A stretch of 64,000 bases of DNA, from assembly GCA_020041925.1 (NCBI GenBank), contig CP083409.1; one strand, given 5' to 3'. The stretch's first letter is position 1. Each line of letters starts with the position of its first letter. This stretch comes from Faucicola osloensis_D (GTDB taxonomy: Bacteria > Pseudomonadota > Gammaproteobacteria > Pseudomonadales > Moraxellaceae). This document shows, piece by piece, positions 25,084 to 33,895 of the stretch. Both the position numbers and the translations under genes were made by a program. Under the pieces are notes generated by a model. It ran no database searches. It was not told where the DNA came from and saw only the letters and a list, made by a program, of their open reading frames with translations.

Positions 25084-27477
25084 ATGCGAAATTCAGCGTT
25101 ATTTTTGGTTGCACCGTTAGCACTCGTTACCTCGTATGCACAAGCGGCAAATTTTACCGTGAGTGATATTCAATTTAATGGATTGACACGGGTATCCGCT
25201 GATAACCTCTATCCAGTGCTTGCTGTCAATACCGGTGAAGTAGCAAACGATGCCAATATCGCAGCTAGCATCAAAGCCCTCTATGAAACTGGCAATTTCT
25301 CAGACGTTAAAGCATCCCAATCAGGCAATAAGTTGGTATTTGACGTGGTAGAGCGCCCAATTATCGCAAATGTCACTTATGACGGTAATAAACTCATTCC
25401 AAAAGAAGCATTGACCGAAGGCCTAAAGCGTATTGGCATCGTAGAAGGCAATGTGTTAAAACAGGCGACGGTTGAGCAAGTCCAAAATGAGCTAAAACAG
25501 CAATACAATCAGCAAGGTTATTATAATAGCGAAGTTAAGGTGACCCAAACGCCTTTAGATAATAACCGCGTTGCGCTTAAATTTAATTTTTTTGAAGGTA
25601 AAGCGGCGCGTGTTGTCGATATCAAGGTGATTGGCAACAAACATTTTAGCGACAAAGAAATCAGACAAGCGATGAGCATCAAAGAAAGCTCATGGATCAA
25701 TGTGATTAGCAAATCTGACCGCTATGCCAAAGAAAAGCTTGCGGCAAGTTTAGAAAATGTCACCGCCATGTACCAAAATGCGGGCTTCGTCAAATTCACC
25801 ATCAATGATGCCACCATTAATTTAAGTCCAGAAAAAGACAAAGTGTTTATTGAGCTCAATCTTACTGAAGGTGATCAATATAAATTTGGCAATGTCAATT
25901 TTATGGGTACGCCCAACTATGACACCGACAAGCTTCGTAAGCAAGTAGCATTTAAGCCAGGTGAGCGTTATTCACAACGTCAAATGACAACAACCTTACA
26001 AAATCTTGGCACACTATATGGTAACGATGGCTACTATTTTGCCCAAATCCGCCCAGTGCCGCGTATTAATGAAGACACTCGCACGGTAGATATCGATTTC
26101 TTTATTGACCCTGTGCGTCCTGTATATGTGCGCCGTATCAATTTTACCGGTAACAATAAAACTGCAGATGAAGTATTGCGCCGAGAAATGCGCCAAATGG
26201 AAGGCACATTAGCCTCCAATGAAAAAATCGATTTGTCGCGCACGCGTTTGATGCGTACAGGCTTCTTCAAAACTGTCAACATGGATGTCAAACCTGTCCC
26301 TAACACCCCCGATCAGGTAGATATCAATGTCGCAGTAGAGGAGCAACCATCAGGTACCAGTACCATTGCGGCTGGTTATTCACAAAGTGGTGGTATCACT
26401 TTCCAAGCAGGTTTGAGTCAATCTAACTTTTTGGGTACAGGTAATCAGGTCAATATTTCGTTATCGCGTTCTGAGACGTTAGATAGTTATAATTTGGGGT
26501 ATACCAACCCGTACTTTACCCCAGATGGGATATCGCAAAGTGCCAGTATTTATGCCCGCAAAACCAAATATGACAGCAAAAACATTTCAAACTACGTAAC
26601 AGATTCGTATGGCGGCACCTTAGGTTTTAGCTATCCGATTGATGAAAATAAGAGTTTAAGTGCCGGTCTCACACTTGATAGTACCAAAATCAAAGCAGGC
26701 GCTTTGTTAGCGGTATCAAACTATCAATACTTAAAAGACGAGGGCAATTTGCAAGTAGGTTCAGACTCCGATGACAATGAATCATTCGAATCAGACCCAT
26801 TTAATACGGCTAGCCTAAATTTAGGCTGGAATATGAACACGCTTGACCGTGGACGTTTTCCAACCAAAGGTATGTCACATAACGTCAATTTAGAACTGGC
26901 CTTTGGCGATGCCACTTACCAAAAACTGGTCTACCAAGGCAACTACTATCGACCATTCCTAAAAAATACCGTACTGCGCGGTTATACCAAGTTAGGATAT
27001 GGTAACGATTTACCTTTCTGGGAAAACTTCTTTGCCGGGGGTTATGGCTCAGTGCGTGGTTATGAGAATGCCACTTTAGGCCCTACCAGTAATCGTTATT
27101 ACCCAGTGAAAAATAATAATGGGGTCGATAATTACCCAGAAGAGATTGGCGGTAATGCACTCGCGCAAGTGGGTACTGAATTGATCTTACCGATGCCGTT
27201 TAAAGGCGATTGGGCAGACCAAATCCGTCCTGTGTTATTTGTTGAAGGGGCGCAAGTGTTTGACACCACCAATAAATATGACCAAAAAGTCACAGTGGGT
27301 GACAATACCGTATCGCTATTAAATGAAAAAGACAATGACATGCGTTTTAGCGCGGGTGCGGGCTTCACTTGGATTACCCCAATTGGCCCAATTTCATTAA
27401 GCTATGCTGTTCCGCTTAATGATAAAGATAAAGATAAAATCGACAATGTACAGTTCGAAATTGGACGTACATTCTAA
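25084..27477 (+). CDS. bamA: Outer-membrane protein assembly factor BamA
   Basis: Core of the BAM complex that inserts beta-barrel proteins into the outer membrane. From the ATG at 25084 it has 797 residues and begins with a good signal peptide (cleavage after SYAQA). The longer form from 25030 would bury that signal behind 18 residues, so I prefer 25084 despite a weak ribosome site. Five POTRA domains span about 22-420, each with the FxGnxxxxxxxLR-like pattern. The C-terminal Omp85 barrel follows with SVRGYENATLGP and ends in the terminal Phe (GRTF) used as the assembly signal. ompH follows after 13 bases. Confidence 0.96.
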   Translation: MRNSALFLVAPLALVTSYAQAANFTVSDIQFNGLTRVSADNLYPVLAVNTGEVANDANIAASIKALYETGNFSDVKASQSGNKLVFDVVERPIIANVTYDGNKLIPKEALTEGLKRIGIVEGNVLKQATVEQVQNELKQQYNQQGYYNSEVKVTQTPLDNNRVALKFNFFEGKAARVVDIKVIGNKHFSDKEIRQAMSIKESSWINVISKSDRYAKEKLAASLENVTAMYQNAGFVKFTINDATINLSPEKDKVFIELNLTEGDQYKFGNVNFMGTPNYDTDKLRKQVAFKPGERYSQRQMTTTLQNLGTLYGNDGYYFAQIRPVPRINEDTRTVDIDFFIDPVRPVYVRRINFTGNNKTADEVLRREMRQMEGTLASNEKIDLSRTRLMRTGFFKTVNMDVKPVPNTPDQVDINVAVEEQPSGTSTIAAGYSQSGGITFQAGLSQSNFLGTGNQVNISLSRSETLDSYNLGYTNPYFTPDGISQSASIYARKTKYDSKNISNYVTDSYGGTLGFSYPIDENKSLSAGLTLDSTKIKAGALLAVSNYQYLKDEGNLQVGSDSDDNESFESDPFNTASLNLGWNMNTLDRGRFPTKGMSHNVNLELAFGDATYQKLVYQGNYYRPFLKNTVLRGYTKLGYGNDLPFWENFFAGGYGSVRGYENATLGPTSNRYYPVKNNNGVDNYPEEIGGNALAQVGTELILPMPFKGDWADQIRPVLFVEGAQVFDTTNKYDQKVTVGDNTVSLLNEKDNDMRFSAGAGFTWITPIGPISLSYAVPLNDKDKDKIDNVQFEIGRTF

Positions 27478-27490
27478 AAGGTCTATATAT

Positions 27491-28003
27491 ATGAAAATAA
27501 TGAATCAGTTAGCCACAGCGAGCATTTTAAGTGTATTGGCAATGCCAGTTTTTGCCAATACCGTTGCGGTTTGGAATTCCCAAGTTGCCATTAACAATAC
27601 TAACATCGCCAAAACAAAAATTGGCGTGGTGCAAGCGGCGGTCAAACCAAAGCAGCAGCAGCTTGACAGCTATAAAGCGACCATTGAGCGTTTGCAAAAA
27701 CAATATGCCACGCAAAACACTCAGATGACCCAAGCACAAAAGGATGATTTGCGTAAGCAAATTCAAACCAACCTACAAAACTATGAACAGGTCGCCAGTC
27801 AAATCCAGTCCATCATTGATGCCAATGAGGCAGAAGTGATGCAGCGAATTGTCCCCAAAATCCAAGCCATTAAAGAAACTATTGTGCGTCAAAAAAATAT
27901 TGATGTACTCATTGATAATCGTGATAGAACGGTTAGTTATGTCAAACCTGAATGGGATGTAACGGCAGATTTTACCAAAGCGATTAATGATCAAGTAAAA
28001 TAA
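27491..28003 (+). CDS. OmpH/Skp-family periplasmic chaperone
   Basis: 170 residues: signal peptide (cleavage after VFANT or MPVFA), then a predicted coiled-coil arm rich in Gln/Lys/Ala (about 40-130), as in Skp, a trimeric chaperone that carries unfolded outer-membrane proteins to BamA. Sequence similarity to E. coli Skp is low by eye; the assignment rests on size, signal, coiled coil and position directly after bamA. AAAAGG (27476-27481) is the ribosome site for the ATG at 27491; an ATG at 27500 is also possible. A strong terminator follows and cuts it off from lpxD. Confidence 0.88.
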   Translation: MKIMNQLATASILSVLAMPVFANTVAVWNSQVAINNTNIAKTKIGVVQAAVKPKQQQLDSYKATIERLQKQYATQNTQMTQAQKDDLRKQIQTNLQNYEQVASQIQSIIDANEAEVMQRIVPKIQAIKETIVRQKNIDVLIDNRDRTVSYVKPEWDVTADFTKAINDQVK

Positions 28004-28030
28004 TATTTTTTAAGCTTAGAGGTTTTAGCA

Positions 28031-28060
28031 AAAACGCAATATTCGACTATTGCGTTTTTT
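28031..28060 (+). terminator. Intrinsic terminator between ompH and lpxD
   Basis: AAAACGCAATA (28031-28041) pairs perfectly with TATTGCGTTTT (28048-28058) around TTCGAC, followed by T-rich sequence. Confidence 0.92.
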
Positions 28061-28112
28061 ATTTTGTGTGTAAAATTAAGGCAAATTTTAAGCAAACGAT
28101 TGGAGTAATCAA

Positions 28113-29165
28113 ATGGCGTTCACCATCGCACAAATTTTGGATTTTTTAGCTAGTGACGTCATTGACCAAGGGGATGCGCAAACCAGCCAAAATTTGCAGA
28201 AACAAATTTCCAAAATCGCCGCCCTTGACGATGCCACCGACACCGATATCACGTTTATCGCCAATCCTCTATTTGAATCAAAATTGCAAACCACGGGCGC
28301 TGGCGCTGTGCTAGTCCCCGCATCCTTGCAGGAAAAATGCCCAAGCCATAGCGTTGCCATCGTGGTCAACTCACCTTATGCCGCGTATGCCAAACTGACG
28401 GCATTGTTTGAACCGACACAAGCGTATCATCAGACAGTCAACCCTAGTTTCTCAGATGGTTTGATTCACCCGACGGCTATTTTGGGTAACAATCTGCAAT
28501 TGGGCGACAATGTGCGTATTGGGGCGTATAGCCAAATTGGTGATAACTGCGTCATTGGTGATGGTGTCAAGATTGATGCCCAAGTCAATATTCAGCCCAA
28601 TGTCGTGATTGGCGAAGGTAGCTTAATTGCGCCGCATGTCTATATCGGGCATGATTGTGTATTGGGTAAACATGTCAGCTTGCACAGTCATGCCAGCATT
28701 GGCAATGACGGCTTTGGCTTTGCGCCTAAAGGCAGTACAGATGAAGCAGGTTGGCAAAAAATTCACCAATTAGGGAGAGTGATACTGGGCGATCATGTCA
28801 GCGTAGGTAGCCACACCTGTATCGATCGCGGCGCGCTGAATGATACGGTTATCGGTAATCATGTCATTATCGATAATTTGGTGCAAATTGCCCACAATGT
28901 AAAAATTGGTGCTGGCACGGCGATTGCAGCGTGTGTTGGGATTGCTGGCAGTACAGAAATTGGTAAACGCTGTATGATTGGTGGCGCATCAGGTTTTGCA
29001 GGTCATATCAAAATTTGTGATGATGTCACGATTACTGGCATGACGATGGTAACCAAATCGATTCACCAACCGGGTGTATATTCTTCAGGCATGCCAGTGA
29101 TGCCCAATAGCTTATGGAAAAGAGCCTATATTAATTTTAAGCAGCTTGGCAAACAAAAAAGTTAA
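28113..29165 (+). CDS. lpxD: UDP-3-O-(3-hydroxyacyl)glucosamine N-acyltransferase
   Basis: Third step of lipid A synthesis: transfers a 3-hydroxyacyl chain from ACP to the 2-amino group. 350 residues. An N-terminal uridine-binding domain (1-110) is followed by a left-handed beta helix of hexapeptide repeats (about 115-320; runs such as LGDNVRIGAYSQIGDNCVIG) and a C-terminal helix. The catalytic His is expected in the HNVKIG/IAHN segment near 252. Although the neighbouring genes form the classical order, the terminator at 28031 implies its own promoter. TTGGAGTAATCAA before 28113 gives the ribosome site. Confidence 0.96.
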   Translation: MAFTIAQILDFLASDVIDQGDAQTSQNLQKQISKIAALDDATDTDITFIANPLFESKLQTTGAGAVLVPASLQEKCPSHSVAIVVNSPYAAYAKLTALFEPTQAYHQTVNPSFSDGLIHPTAILGNNLQLGDNVRIGAYSQIGDNCVIGDGVKIDAQVNIQPNVVIGEGSLIAPHVYIGHDCVLGKHVSLHSHASIGNDGFGFAPKGSTDEAGWQKIHQLGRVILGDHVSVGSHTCIDRGALNDTVIGNHVIIDNLVQIAHNVKIGAGTAIAACVGIAGSTEIGKRCMIGGASGFAGHIKICDDVTITGMTMVTKSIHQPGVYSSGMPVMPNSLWKRAYINFKQLGKQKS

Positions 29166-29294
29166 TCGTTACCTTTATCCATCAAATAATTTGAGAAAAC
29201 AACTGTAAACTCAATCTTAAAACCGTTACAATGGTTGTTTTTCACAAATCTATTTTTTTGATAAAGATGATTTAAAAGTATAAAGGATATATCC

Positions 29295-29810
29295 ATGGAT
29301 TTTGATAAATTGATTGATGAAGACATCGCAAGCCTTGCACAGATTGGGGTGACATTACCTATCAATGCCGTTGTGTTACGTGATTATCTGCCTCACCGTT
29401 ATCCTTTTATGCTATTAGACAGAGTCACTGCGGTAAAACCGAACGAGTGGATTACCGGTCTTAAAAACATCACCATTAACGAGCCTTTTTTTAATGGTCA
29501 TTTTCCTGAAGAGCCTATCATGCCAGGCGTGTTAATGATTGAAGCCATGGCGCAGGTAGCTGGTGTGCTGGGTTTTATCAGCAAAAATGTCAAACCAAGA
29601 GATGGTTATATTTATCTGTTCGCTGGGGTCGATAAAGTGCGTTTTAAACGTCAAGTCATCCCCGGTGACCAGCTTATTTTACGCGCCAAAAAGACCATGG
29701 AGCGTCACAGTATCTATAAATTTAGTTGTACAGCGTGCGTGGGCGATGAGTTGGCAGCCAGTGCAGAAATCACCATTGCAGAGCAGCGTACCCAATATCA
29801 TCAATCATGA
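29295..29810 (+). CDS. fabZ: 3-hydroxyacyl-ACP dehydratase FabZ
   Basis: Dehydrates 3-hydroxyacyl-ACP in fatty-acid elongation and competes with LpxA/LpxD for the same substrate, so its position between lpxD and lpxA fits. Hot-dog fold, 171 residues, about 20 longer than typical at the N terminus. Catalytic His69 is in NGHFPEEPIMPG and Glu83 in MIEAMAQ; the family block LPHRYPFMLLDRV is at 32-44. AAAGGATATATCC lies before the ATG at 29295. A small AACC/GGTT hairpin with T-run near 29219-29242 upstream may be a weak lpxD terminator. Confidence 0.96.
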   Translation: MDFDKLIDEDIASLAQIGVTLPINAVVLRDYLPHRYPFMLLDRVTAVKPNEWITGLKNITINEPFFNGHFPEEPIMPGVLMIEAMAQVAGVLGFISKNVKPRDGYIYLFAGVDKVRFKRQVIPGDQLILRAKKTMERHSIYKFSCTACVGDELAASAEITIAEQRTQYHQS

Positions 29811-29924
29811 CTTTAACATCATTTTTACATGGCTTGAACAAGGCGCGTTTTTAATAAGCTATACCGATAAAATCTGTTTAAGTTAAGCAAAATCCTTGAT
29901 AAAAATGGCATACTTTAGTAAAAA

Positions 29925-29933
29925 TGCTATAAT
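29925..29933 (+). promoter_or_regulatory. Extended -10 promoter of lpxA
   Basis: TGCTATAAT at 29925-29933: a perfect TATAAT with the TG-N extension, in the 229-base gap after fabZ. The leader to the lpxA ATG would be about 100 bases. Confidence 0.6.
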
Positions 29934-30039
29934 GTCGTTTTTATTTTAACCTGCTGTTCATAGTTAGCTTTGCCTATGGTTTCAGCTAAACCTGTATTTT
30001 TAGTTCTTCTTGAATAGTGGGCTGGTATAAGGATTTTTC

Positions 30040-30816
30040 ATGACGATTCACCCAACGGCGATTATTGATGCCACTGCAACGATACACCCGTCGGTCAAGA
30101 TAGGGCCGTATTGCATTATTGGTGAACATGTCACAATTGGGGCACAGACGGTGCTTCACCCCCATGTCGTCATTAGCAAGTTTACCCGTATCGGTGAGCG
30201 CAACCAGATTTTTCAATTCGCTAGCATCGGCGAAGACTGTCAAGATCTCAAATACCAAGGTGAGGAGACGTGGCTAGAAATTGGCGATGACAATCGCATT
30301 CGCGAAGCCTGTAGCATTCATCGCGGCACGGTACAAGATAAAGGCATCACACGCGTTGGTAGCCGTAATCTGTTTATGGTCAATACCCATATTGCGCATG
30401 ATTGCGTAATTGGCAACGACAACATTGTGGCTAATAACGTGGGGATTGCAGGTCATGTCCGCATCGGTAACCATGTGATTGTCGGCGGTAATTCAGGTAT
30501 TCACCAATTTTGTAGCATTGATGATTATAGTTTGATTGGTGGCGCAAGCTTGATTTTAAAAGATGTTGCGGCTTTTAACATGGTATCGGGCAACCCTGCC
30601 AAAAGCCATGGTCTTAATATCGAAGGCATGCGCCGCAAAGGTTGGTCAAAGCAGACTATTGATTATCTGCGACAAGCTTATCGGGTGATTTTCCGTTCAG
30701 GACTGACAAAGGAAGAAGCCATTGTAGCAGTGACCGAGCAACTGTTACCCCAAGAACCTTTGGTACAATTGCTATTGGATTCCCTGATTCATAGTGAACG
30801 TGGCTTAGTCAGATAA
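30040..30816 (+). CDS. lpxA: UDP-N-acetylglucosamine acyltransferase
   Basis: First step of lipid A synthesis: 3-O-acylation of UDP-GlcNAc from 3-hydroxyacyl-ACP. 258 residues, a trimer of left-handed beta helices. Hexapeptide repeats run from about 3 to 180. The catalytic His is His120 in HIAHDC (His125 in E. coli). A C-terminal helical part follows (GWSKQTIDYLRQAYRVIF). TAAGGATTTTTC before the ATG at 30040 is the ribosome site. lpxB, commonly next, is absent here; the plus-strand unit ends at the terminator at 30888-30915. Confidence 0.96.
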   Translation: MTIHPTAIIDATATIHPSVKIGPYCIIGEHVTIGAQTVLHPHVVISKFTRIGERNQIFQFASIGEDCQDLKYQGEETWLEIGDDNRIREACSIHRGTVQDKGITRVGSRNLFMVNTHIAHDCVIGNDNIVANNVGIAGHVRIGNHVIVGGNSGIHQFCSIDDYSLIGGASLILKDVAAFNMVSGNPAKSHGLNIEGMRRKGWSKQTIDYLRQAYRVIFRSGLTKEEAIVAVTEQLLPQEPLVQLLLDSLIHSERGLVR

Positions 30817-30887
30817 CGTGGTAAGACAAGATATTAAGAAAGGATAGCGTTGCTATTTAGCGTATCAACAGCAGCGTATAAAAAGTA

Positions 30888-30915
30888 AAAAAGAGCCAAA
30901 TTGGCTCTTTTTTTT
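30888..30915. terminator. Bidirectional intrinsic terminator between lpxA and tgt
   Basis: AAGAGCCAA (30891-30899) pairs with TTGGCTCTT (30901-30909), with A-run before and T-run after, so it can stop lpxA and the convergent tgt. Confidence 0.9.
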
Positions 30916-30924
30916 AGGTGTTTT

Positions 30925-32061
30925 TTAGGTCAAATGCAAATCAGGTTTTGATAAGTTTTGCTGCTGATAAAAAGTATCGACAAACGCATCAAACTTATCA
31001 TCCTCAATGGATTGACGGATATCTGCCATCAAGCGCTGGTAGTAACGCAAATTGTGTATGGTGCCCAACTGTGCCGATAGCATTTCATTGCATTTAAATA
31101 AATGATGCAAATAGGCGCGGCTGAAATTCTGACAAGTATAACAATCACACGCACTATCAAGCGGACTTTGGTCAAAACGGTGCATCGCATTTTTAATTTT
31201 AACCGCGCCAAAAGTGGTGAAATAATGACCATTTCGTGCATTACGTGTTGGCATCACGCAATCAAACATATCAACGCCGCGGCGTACCGCTTCCACGATA
31301 TCTTCAGGTTTACCCACACCCATCAAGTATCTGGGCTTATCGGCGGGCATATCATCGGGTAAGTAATCAAGCACCGCCATCATTTCTTCTTTTGGCTCAC
31401 CGACTGACAGTCCGCCAATGGCATAGCCATCAAACCCAATAGCGAGCAACCCTTCTAGGGATTTTTCGCGAAGGTTGCGATACATACTGCCTTGGATAAT
31501 ACCAAACAAAGCATTCTTGTTACCCAGTTTTTCATGCTCATTTTTACAGCGCTCGCCCCAACGCAGCGATAATTCAAGCGATGTATCCGCTTCGCTAGGG
31601 GTCGCAGGGTAAGGCGTGCATTCATCAAACTGCATGACGATGTCTGAGTTCAGTGAGTATTGAATTTGCATCGATATTTCAGGGGATAAAAACACCTTTG
31701 CGCCATCAATCGGCGAGCGAAAATAGACACCTTCCTCGACGATTTTACGCATTGCACCAAGGCTAAAGACTTGAAAACCACCCGAATCGGTTAAAATCGG
31801 CTTGTTCCAACCGATAAAGTCATGTAACCCGCCAAATTTGTCAATGACATCGGTGGTGGGGCGCAGCCACAAATGAAAGGTATTGCCCAAGATGATTTCG
31901 GCGCCGATTTCGTGGATATCGCGCGGCAGCATGCCTTTGACGGTGCCGTAAGTGCCGACAGGCATAAAGGCAGGGGTTTGCACATCGCCATGAGCGAGAT
32001 GAACCGTACCACGGCGAGCACGGCTCTCGCCTGTAGCGGTTTTGTGTAAGGTAAATTGCAT
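30925..32061 (-). CDS. tgt: tRNA-guanine transglycosylase
   Basis: Exchanges guanine-34 for the queuine precursor preQ1 in tRNAs with GUN anticodons. 378 residues, TIM-barrel. The base-binding block LTDSGGFQVFSLG is near 89-101, the GGLSVGEP loop near 230 and the nucleophile Asp in DCVMPTRNARNG near 264. The zinc site CDCYTCQNFSRAYLHH is near 302-317. It lies downstream of queA on the same strand, 56 bases apart, and with queG at 34.5 kb gives three queuosine genes within 5 kb. A GGTAAA-type ribosome site is weak. It ends at a shared terminator with lpxA. Confidence 0.97.
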   Translation of the reverse strand: MQFTLHKTATGESRARRGTVHLAHGDVQTPAFMPVGTYGTVKGMLPRDIHEIGAEIILGNTFHLWLRPTTDVIDKFGGLHDFIGWNKPILTDSGGFQVFSLGAMRKIVEEGVYFRSPIDGAKVFLSPEISMQIQYSLNSDIVMQFDECTPYPATPSEADTSLELSLRWGERCKNEHEKLGNKNALFGIIQGSMYRNLREKSLEGLLAIGFDGYAIGGLSVGEPKEEMMAVLDYLPDDMPADKPRYLMGVGKPEDIVEAVRRGVDMFDCVMPTRNARNGHYFTTFGAVKIKNAMHRFDQSPLDSACDCYTCQNFSRAYLHHLFKCNEMLSAQLGTIHNLRYYQRLMADIRQSIEDDKFDAFVDTFYQQQNLSKPDLHLT

Positions 32062-32089
32062 AATCTAAAGTTTCTGTAACAGGGTTTTT

Positions 32090-32121
32090 AAAAGGTTAAA
32101 ATCATAAAAGGTTGAAATTAT
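32090..32121. repeat. 16-bp tandem duplication over the queA stop codon
   Basis: AAAAGGTTAAAATCAT then AAAAGGTTGAAATTAT, 14 of 16 identical. The minus-strand stop of queA (32118-32120) is in the second copy. Confidence 0.8.
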
Positions 32122-33191
32122 ACCATTTTTTCCAACAACATCGCATCACCGTAACTAAAGAAACGATATCGTTGCTCGATGGCGTGCTGATAAGCCTGTT
32201 TGATAGGCTCACTGCCTGCAAACGCTGACACCAGCATCAACAGCGTGGATTTTGGCAAATGAAAATTGGTAATGAGCTTATCAATCACCCCAAATCTAAA
32301 TGACGGATAAATAAAAATATCGGTGTCACCTGACCAAGCCGATAGCATTGGGTTTTCAAAACTGGCGGTTTTTTGAAACGCCGTTTCTAGCACTCGTGTC
32401 ACAGTGGTACCGACCGCAATCACTTGCCCGCCACGGGCTTTGGTTTGGTTAATCAAATCAGCAGTCGCTTGGGGCAACTCGGCATATTCTGAGTGCATTT
32501 TATGGCGCAAAATATCCTCTGTCTTGACAGGGGCAAATGTGCCTGCGCCGACATGCAACGTGACAAAGGCGGTATTGATGCCCTTGGACTTGAGTGCAGC
32601 CAATACGTTATCATCAAAATGCAGGCTTGCTGTCGGTGCGGCTACGCTAGCAAGTTTGGCTGGGTCATGGAATACCGTTTGATAGCGGGTTTCGTCATTG
32701 TCATCGGCATGGCGCTCAAAATAGGGCGGAATCGGCAGTTCACCATAGTGCTCAAGCACAGGCAATATCGGTTGGTCAAATTCTAGCAAAAATAAATTTT
32801 CCTCACGCCCCATTACCGTGGCATGGATGTTGCCATCGGCAAGGCTCAACGTTTGCCCCTCTTTTGGGCTGCGGCTGGCGCGTACATGACACAAAGCGGT
32901 GTGCTTTTGGCTGCTAGTAGCATCATCGGGCAAAATACGCTCGACCAATACTTCGACCGCGCCGCCACTGGCTTTTTGCCCAAACAGCCTTGCTTTCATG
33001 ACCTTGGTGTCATTAAACACCACTAAGTCACCAATATTTAACAACTCTGGCAAATCCACAAATTGTTGGTCTTTGGGTTGACCATAGGCAGGCAAATACA
33101 GCAATCGAGAGGCTGAACGCACCGCTAACGGATAGCGGGCAATAAGTTCATCAGGCAGTTGATAATCAAAATCATCTAAAGTTAAAGGCAT
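32118..33191 (-). CDS. queA: S-adenosylmethionine:tRNA ribosyltransferase-isomerase
   Basis: Transfers and isomerises the ribosyl part of SAM onto preQ1-tRNA to make epoxyqueuosine. 357 residues. Typical blocks are the N-terminal DFDYQLPDELIA, GDLVVFNDTKVMKARL near 51-66, ASVAAPTASLHF near 187 and the C-terminal DKLITNFHLPKSTLLMLVSAFAG near 308-330. It leads the queA-tgt pair; a thioesterase gene starts the minus-strand run upstream with only 7 bases between, so these three probably share a transcript. queG, acting next in the pathway, is encoded nearby at 34471. Confidence 0.97.
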   Translation of the reverse strand: MPLTLDDFDYQLPDELIARYPLAVRSASRLLYLPAYGQPKDQQFVDLPELLNIGDLVVFNDTKVMKARLFGQKASGGAVEVLVERILPDDATSSQKHTALCHVRASRSPKEGQTLSLADGNIHATVMGREENLFLLEFDQPILPVLEHYGELPIPPYFERHADDNDETRYQTVFHDPAKLASVAAPTASLHFDDNVLAALKSKGINTAFVTLHVGAGTFAPVKTEDILRHKMHSEYAELPQATADLINQTKARGGQVIAVGTTVTRVLETAFQKTASFENPMLSAWSGDTDIFIYPSFRFGVIDKLITNFHLPKSTLLMLVSAFAGSEPIKQAYQHAIEQRYRFFSYGDAMLLEKMV

Positions 33192-33198
33192 TTATGGG

Positions 33199-33780
33199 TT
33201 ACTCGGTGATAGCAGAATCTTTGGCAAGGTGGACATTGGCTTTAGGAAAGGGGCGGATTTTATCGGCGTCCGACCAAGCTTTGACCCAGTCATCAGGTGG
33301 CATATTGATATCTTTATAATCCAATGCGCTGAGCACTTGCTCAGTCGGCAAAACCTTGCCTGTCACGATGTTGGTGATACCGGTGCGCAGCAGCGCAGAG
33401 CAAGTCGGCTGACCTTTGACCCACATGCTTTGTTCAATATAAAACCAGCGCTCATCAACGGCTATCAGTCGGGTTTTGATGGTGACTTTATCAAATAAAC
33501 GAACACGCTTACGATATTGGATGGTGCTACCAGCGACCACCAGCCCCCAGCGATGCTTGAATAATTTTTTGGCAAGCCCAGAGCGAATGGCAAGATCGTT
33601 TCGCCCCAAATCAAACAGCGTAAAAATACGCCCGTTGTTCATTTCAAAAAAATGGTCAATGTCGTTGATATTAGCGGTCAAGGTGATTTCGCTGGTATCG
33701 GTTAATTGAAGCGAATGACCTCGTTTTTGTTTAATCGCGCTTTTGATGGCATGGGTGCCCAGTCGTAAAAAAGGATACAT
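33199..33780 (-). CDS. Acyl-CoA thioesterase-like hot-dog protein (THEM6-like)
   Basis: 193 residues from the ATG at 33780. Hot-dog fold of the 4-hydroxybenzoyl-CoA thioesterase superfamily: the block HFFEMNNGRIFTLFDLGR (about 40-57) is the helix and Asp-equivalent region, followed by beta strands GSTIQYRKRVRLFDKVTI and RWFYIEQSMWV. It resembles THEM6-type thioesterases; substrate unknown. I choose this start because a minus-strand promoter (-10 at 33809-33814) would begin the mRNA near 33802, after the in-frame ATG at 33837. It heads the run thioesterase-queA-tgt. Confidence 0.85.
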   Translation of the reverse strand: MYPFLRLGTHAIKSAIKQKRGHSLQLTDTSEITLTANINDIDHFFEMNNGRIFTLFDLGRNDLAIRSGLAKKLFKHRWGLVVAGSTIQYRKRVRLFDKVTIKTRLIAVDERWFYIEQSMWVKGQPTCSALLRTGITNIVTGKVLPTEQVLSALDYKDINMPPDDWVKAWSDADKIRPFPKANVHLAKDSAITE

Positions 33781-33808
33781 GGTTGTTCTCAATCTAAATT
33801 TGTGCCAC

Positions 33809-33837
33809 ATTATAGGTAAATCGCGCTTGTTTAGCAA
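33809..33837 (-). promoter_or_regulatory. Minus-strand sigma70 promoter for thioesterase-queA-tgt
   Basis: Read on the minus strand: TTGCTA (33832-33837), 17 bases, TATAAT (33809-33814). It overlaps the plus-strand region that drives the DUF924 gene. Confidence 0.65.
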
Positions 33838-33840
33838 AAT

Positions 33841-33882
33841 TTGTCACTATAATTACCCGACAAGTCACTATAATTAACCTAC
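33841..33882 (+). repeat. 21-bp duplication carrying two TATAAT boxes
   Basis: Two copies (33841-33861, 33862-33882), 17 of 21 identical, each containing GTCACTATAATTA with TATAAT at 33848-33853 and 33869-33874. The second lies 22 bases before the DUF924 ATG. It looks like a duplicated plus-strand -10 region; -35 matches are weak. Confidence 0.75.
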
Positions 33883-33895
33883 AAAAGGAAAGCAA

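Noticed and set aside
33781..33837. Longer start for the thioesterase gene
   Set aside because: It lies upstream of the transcription start implied by the TATAAT at 33809-33814 on the minus strand.
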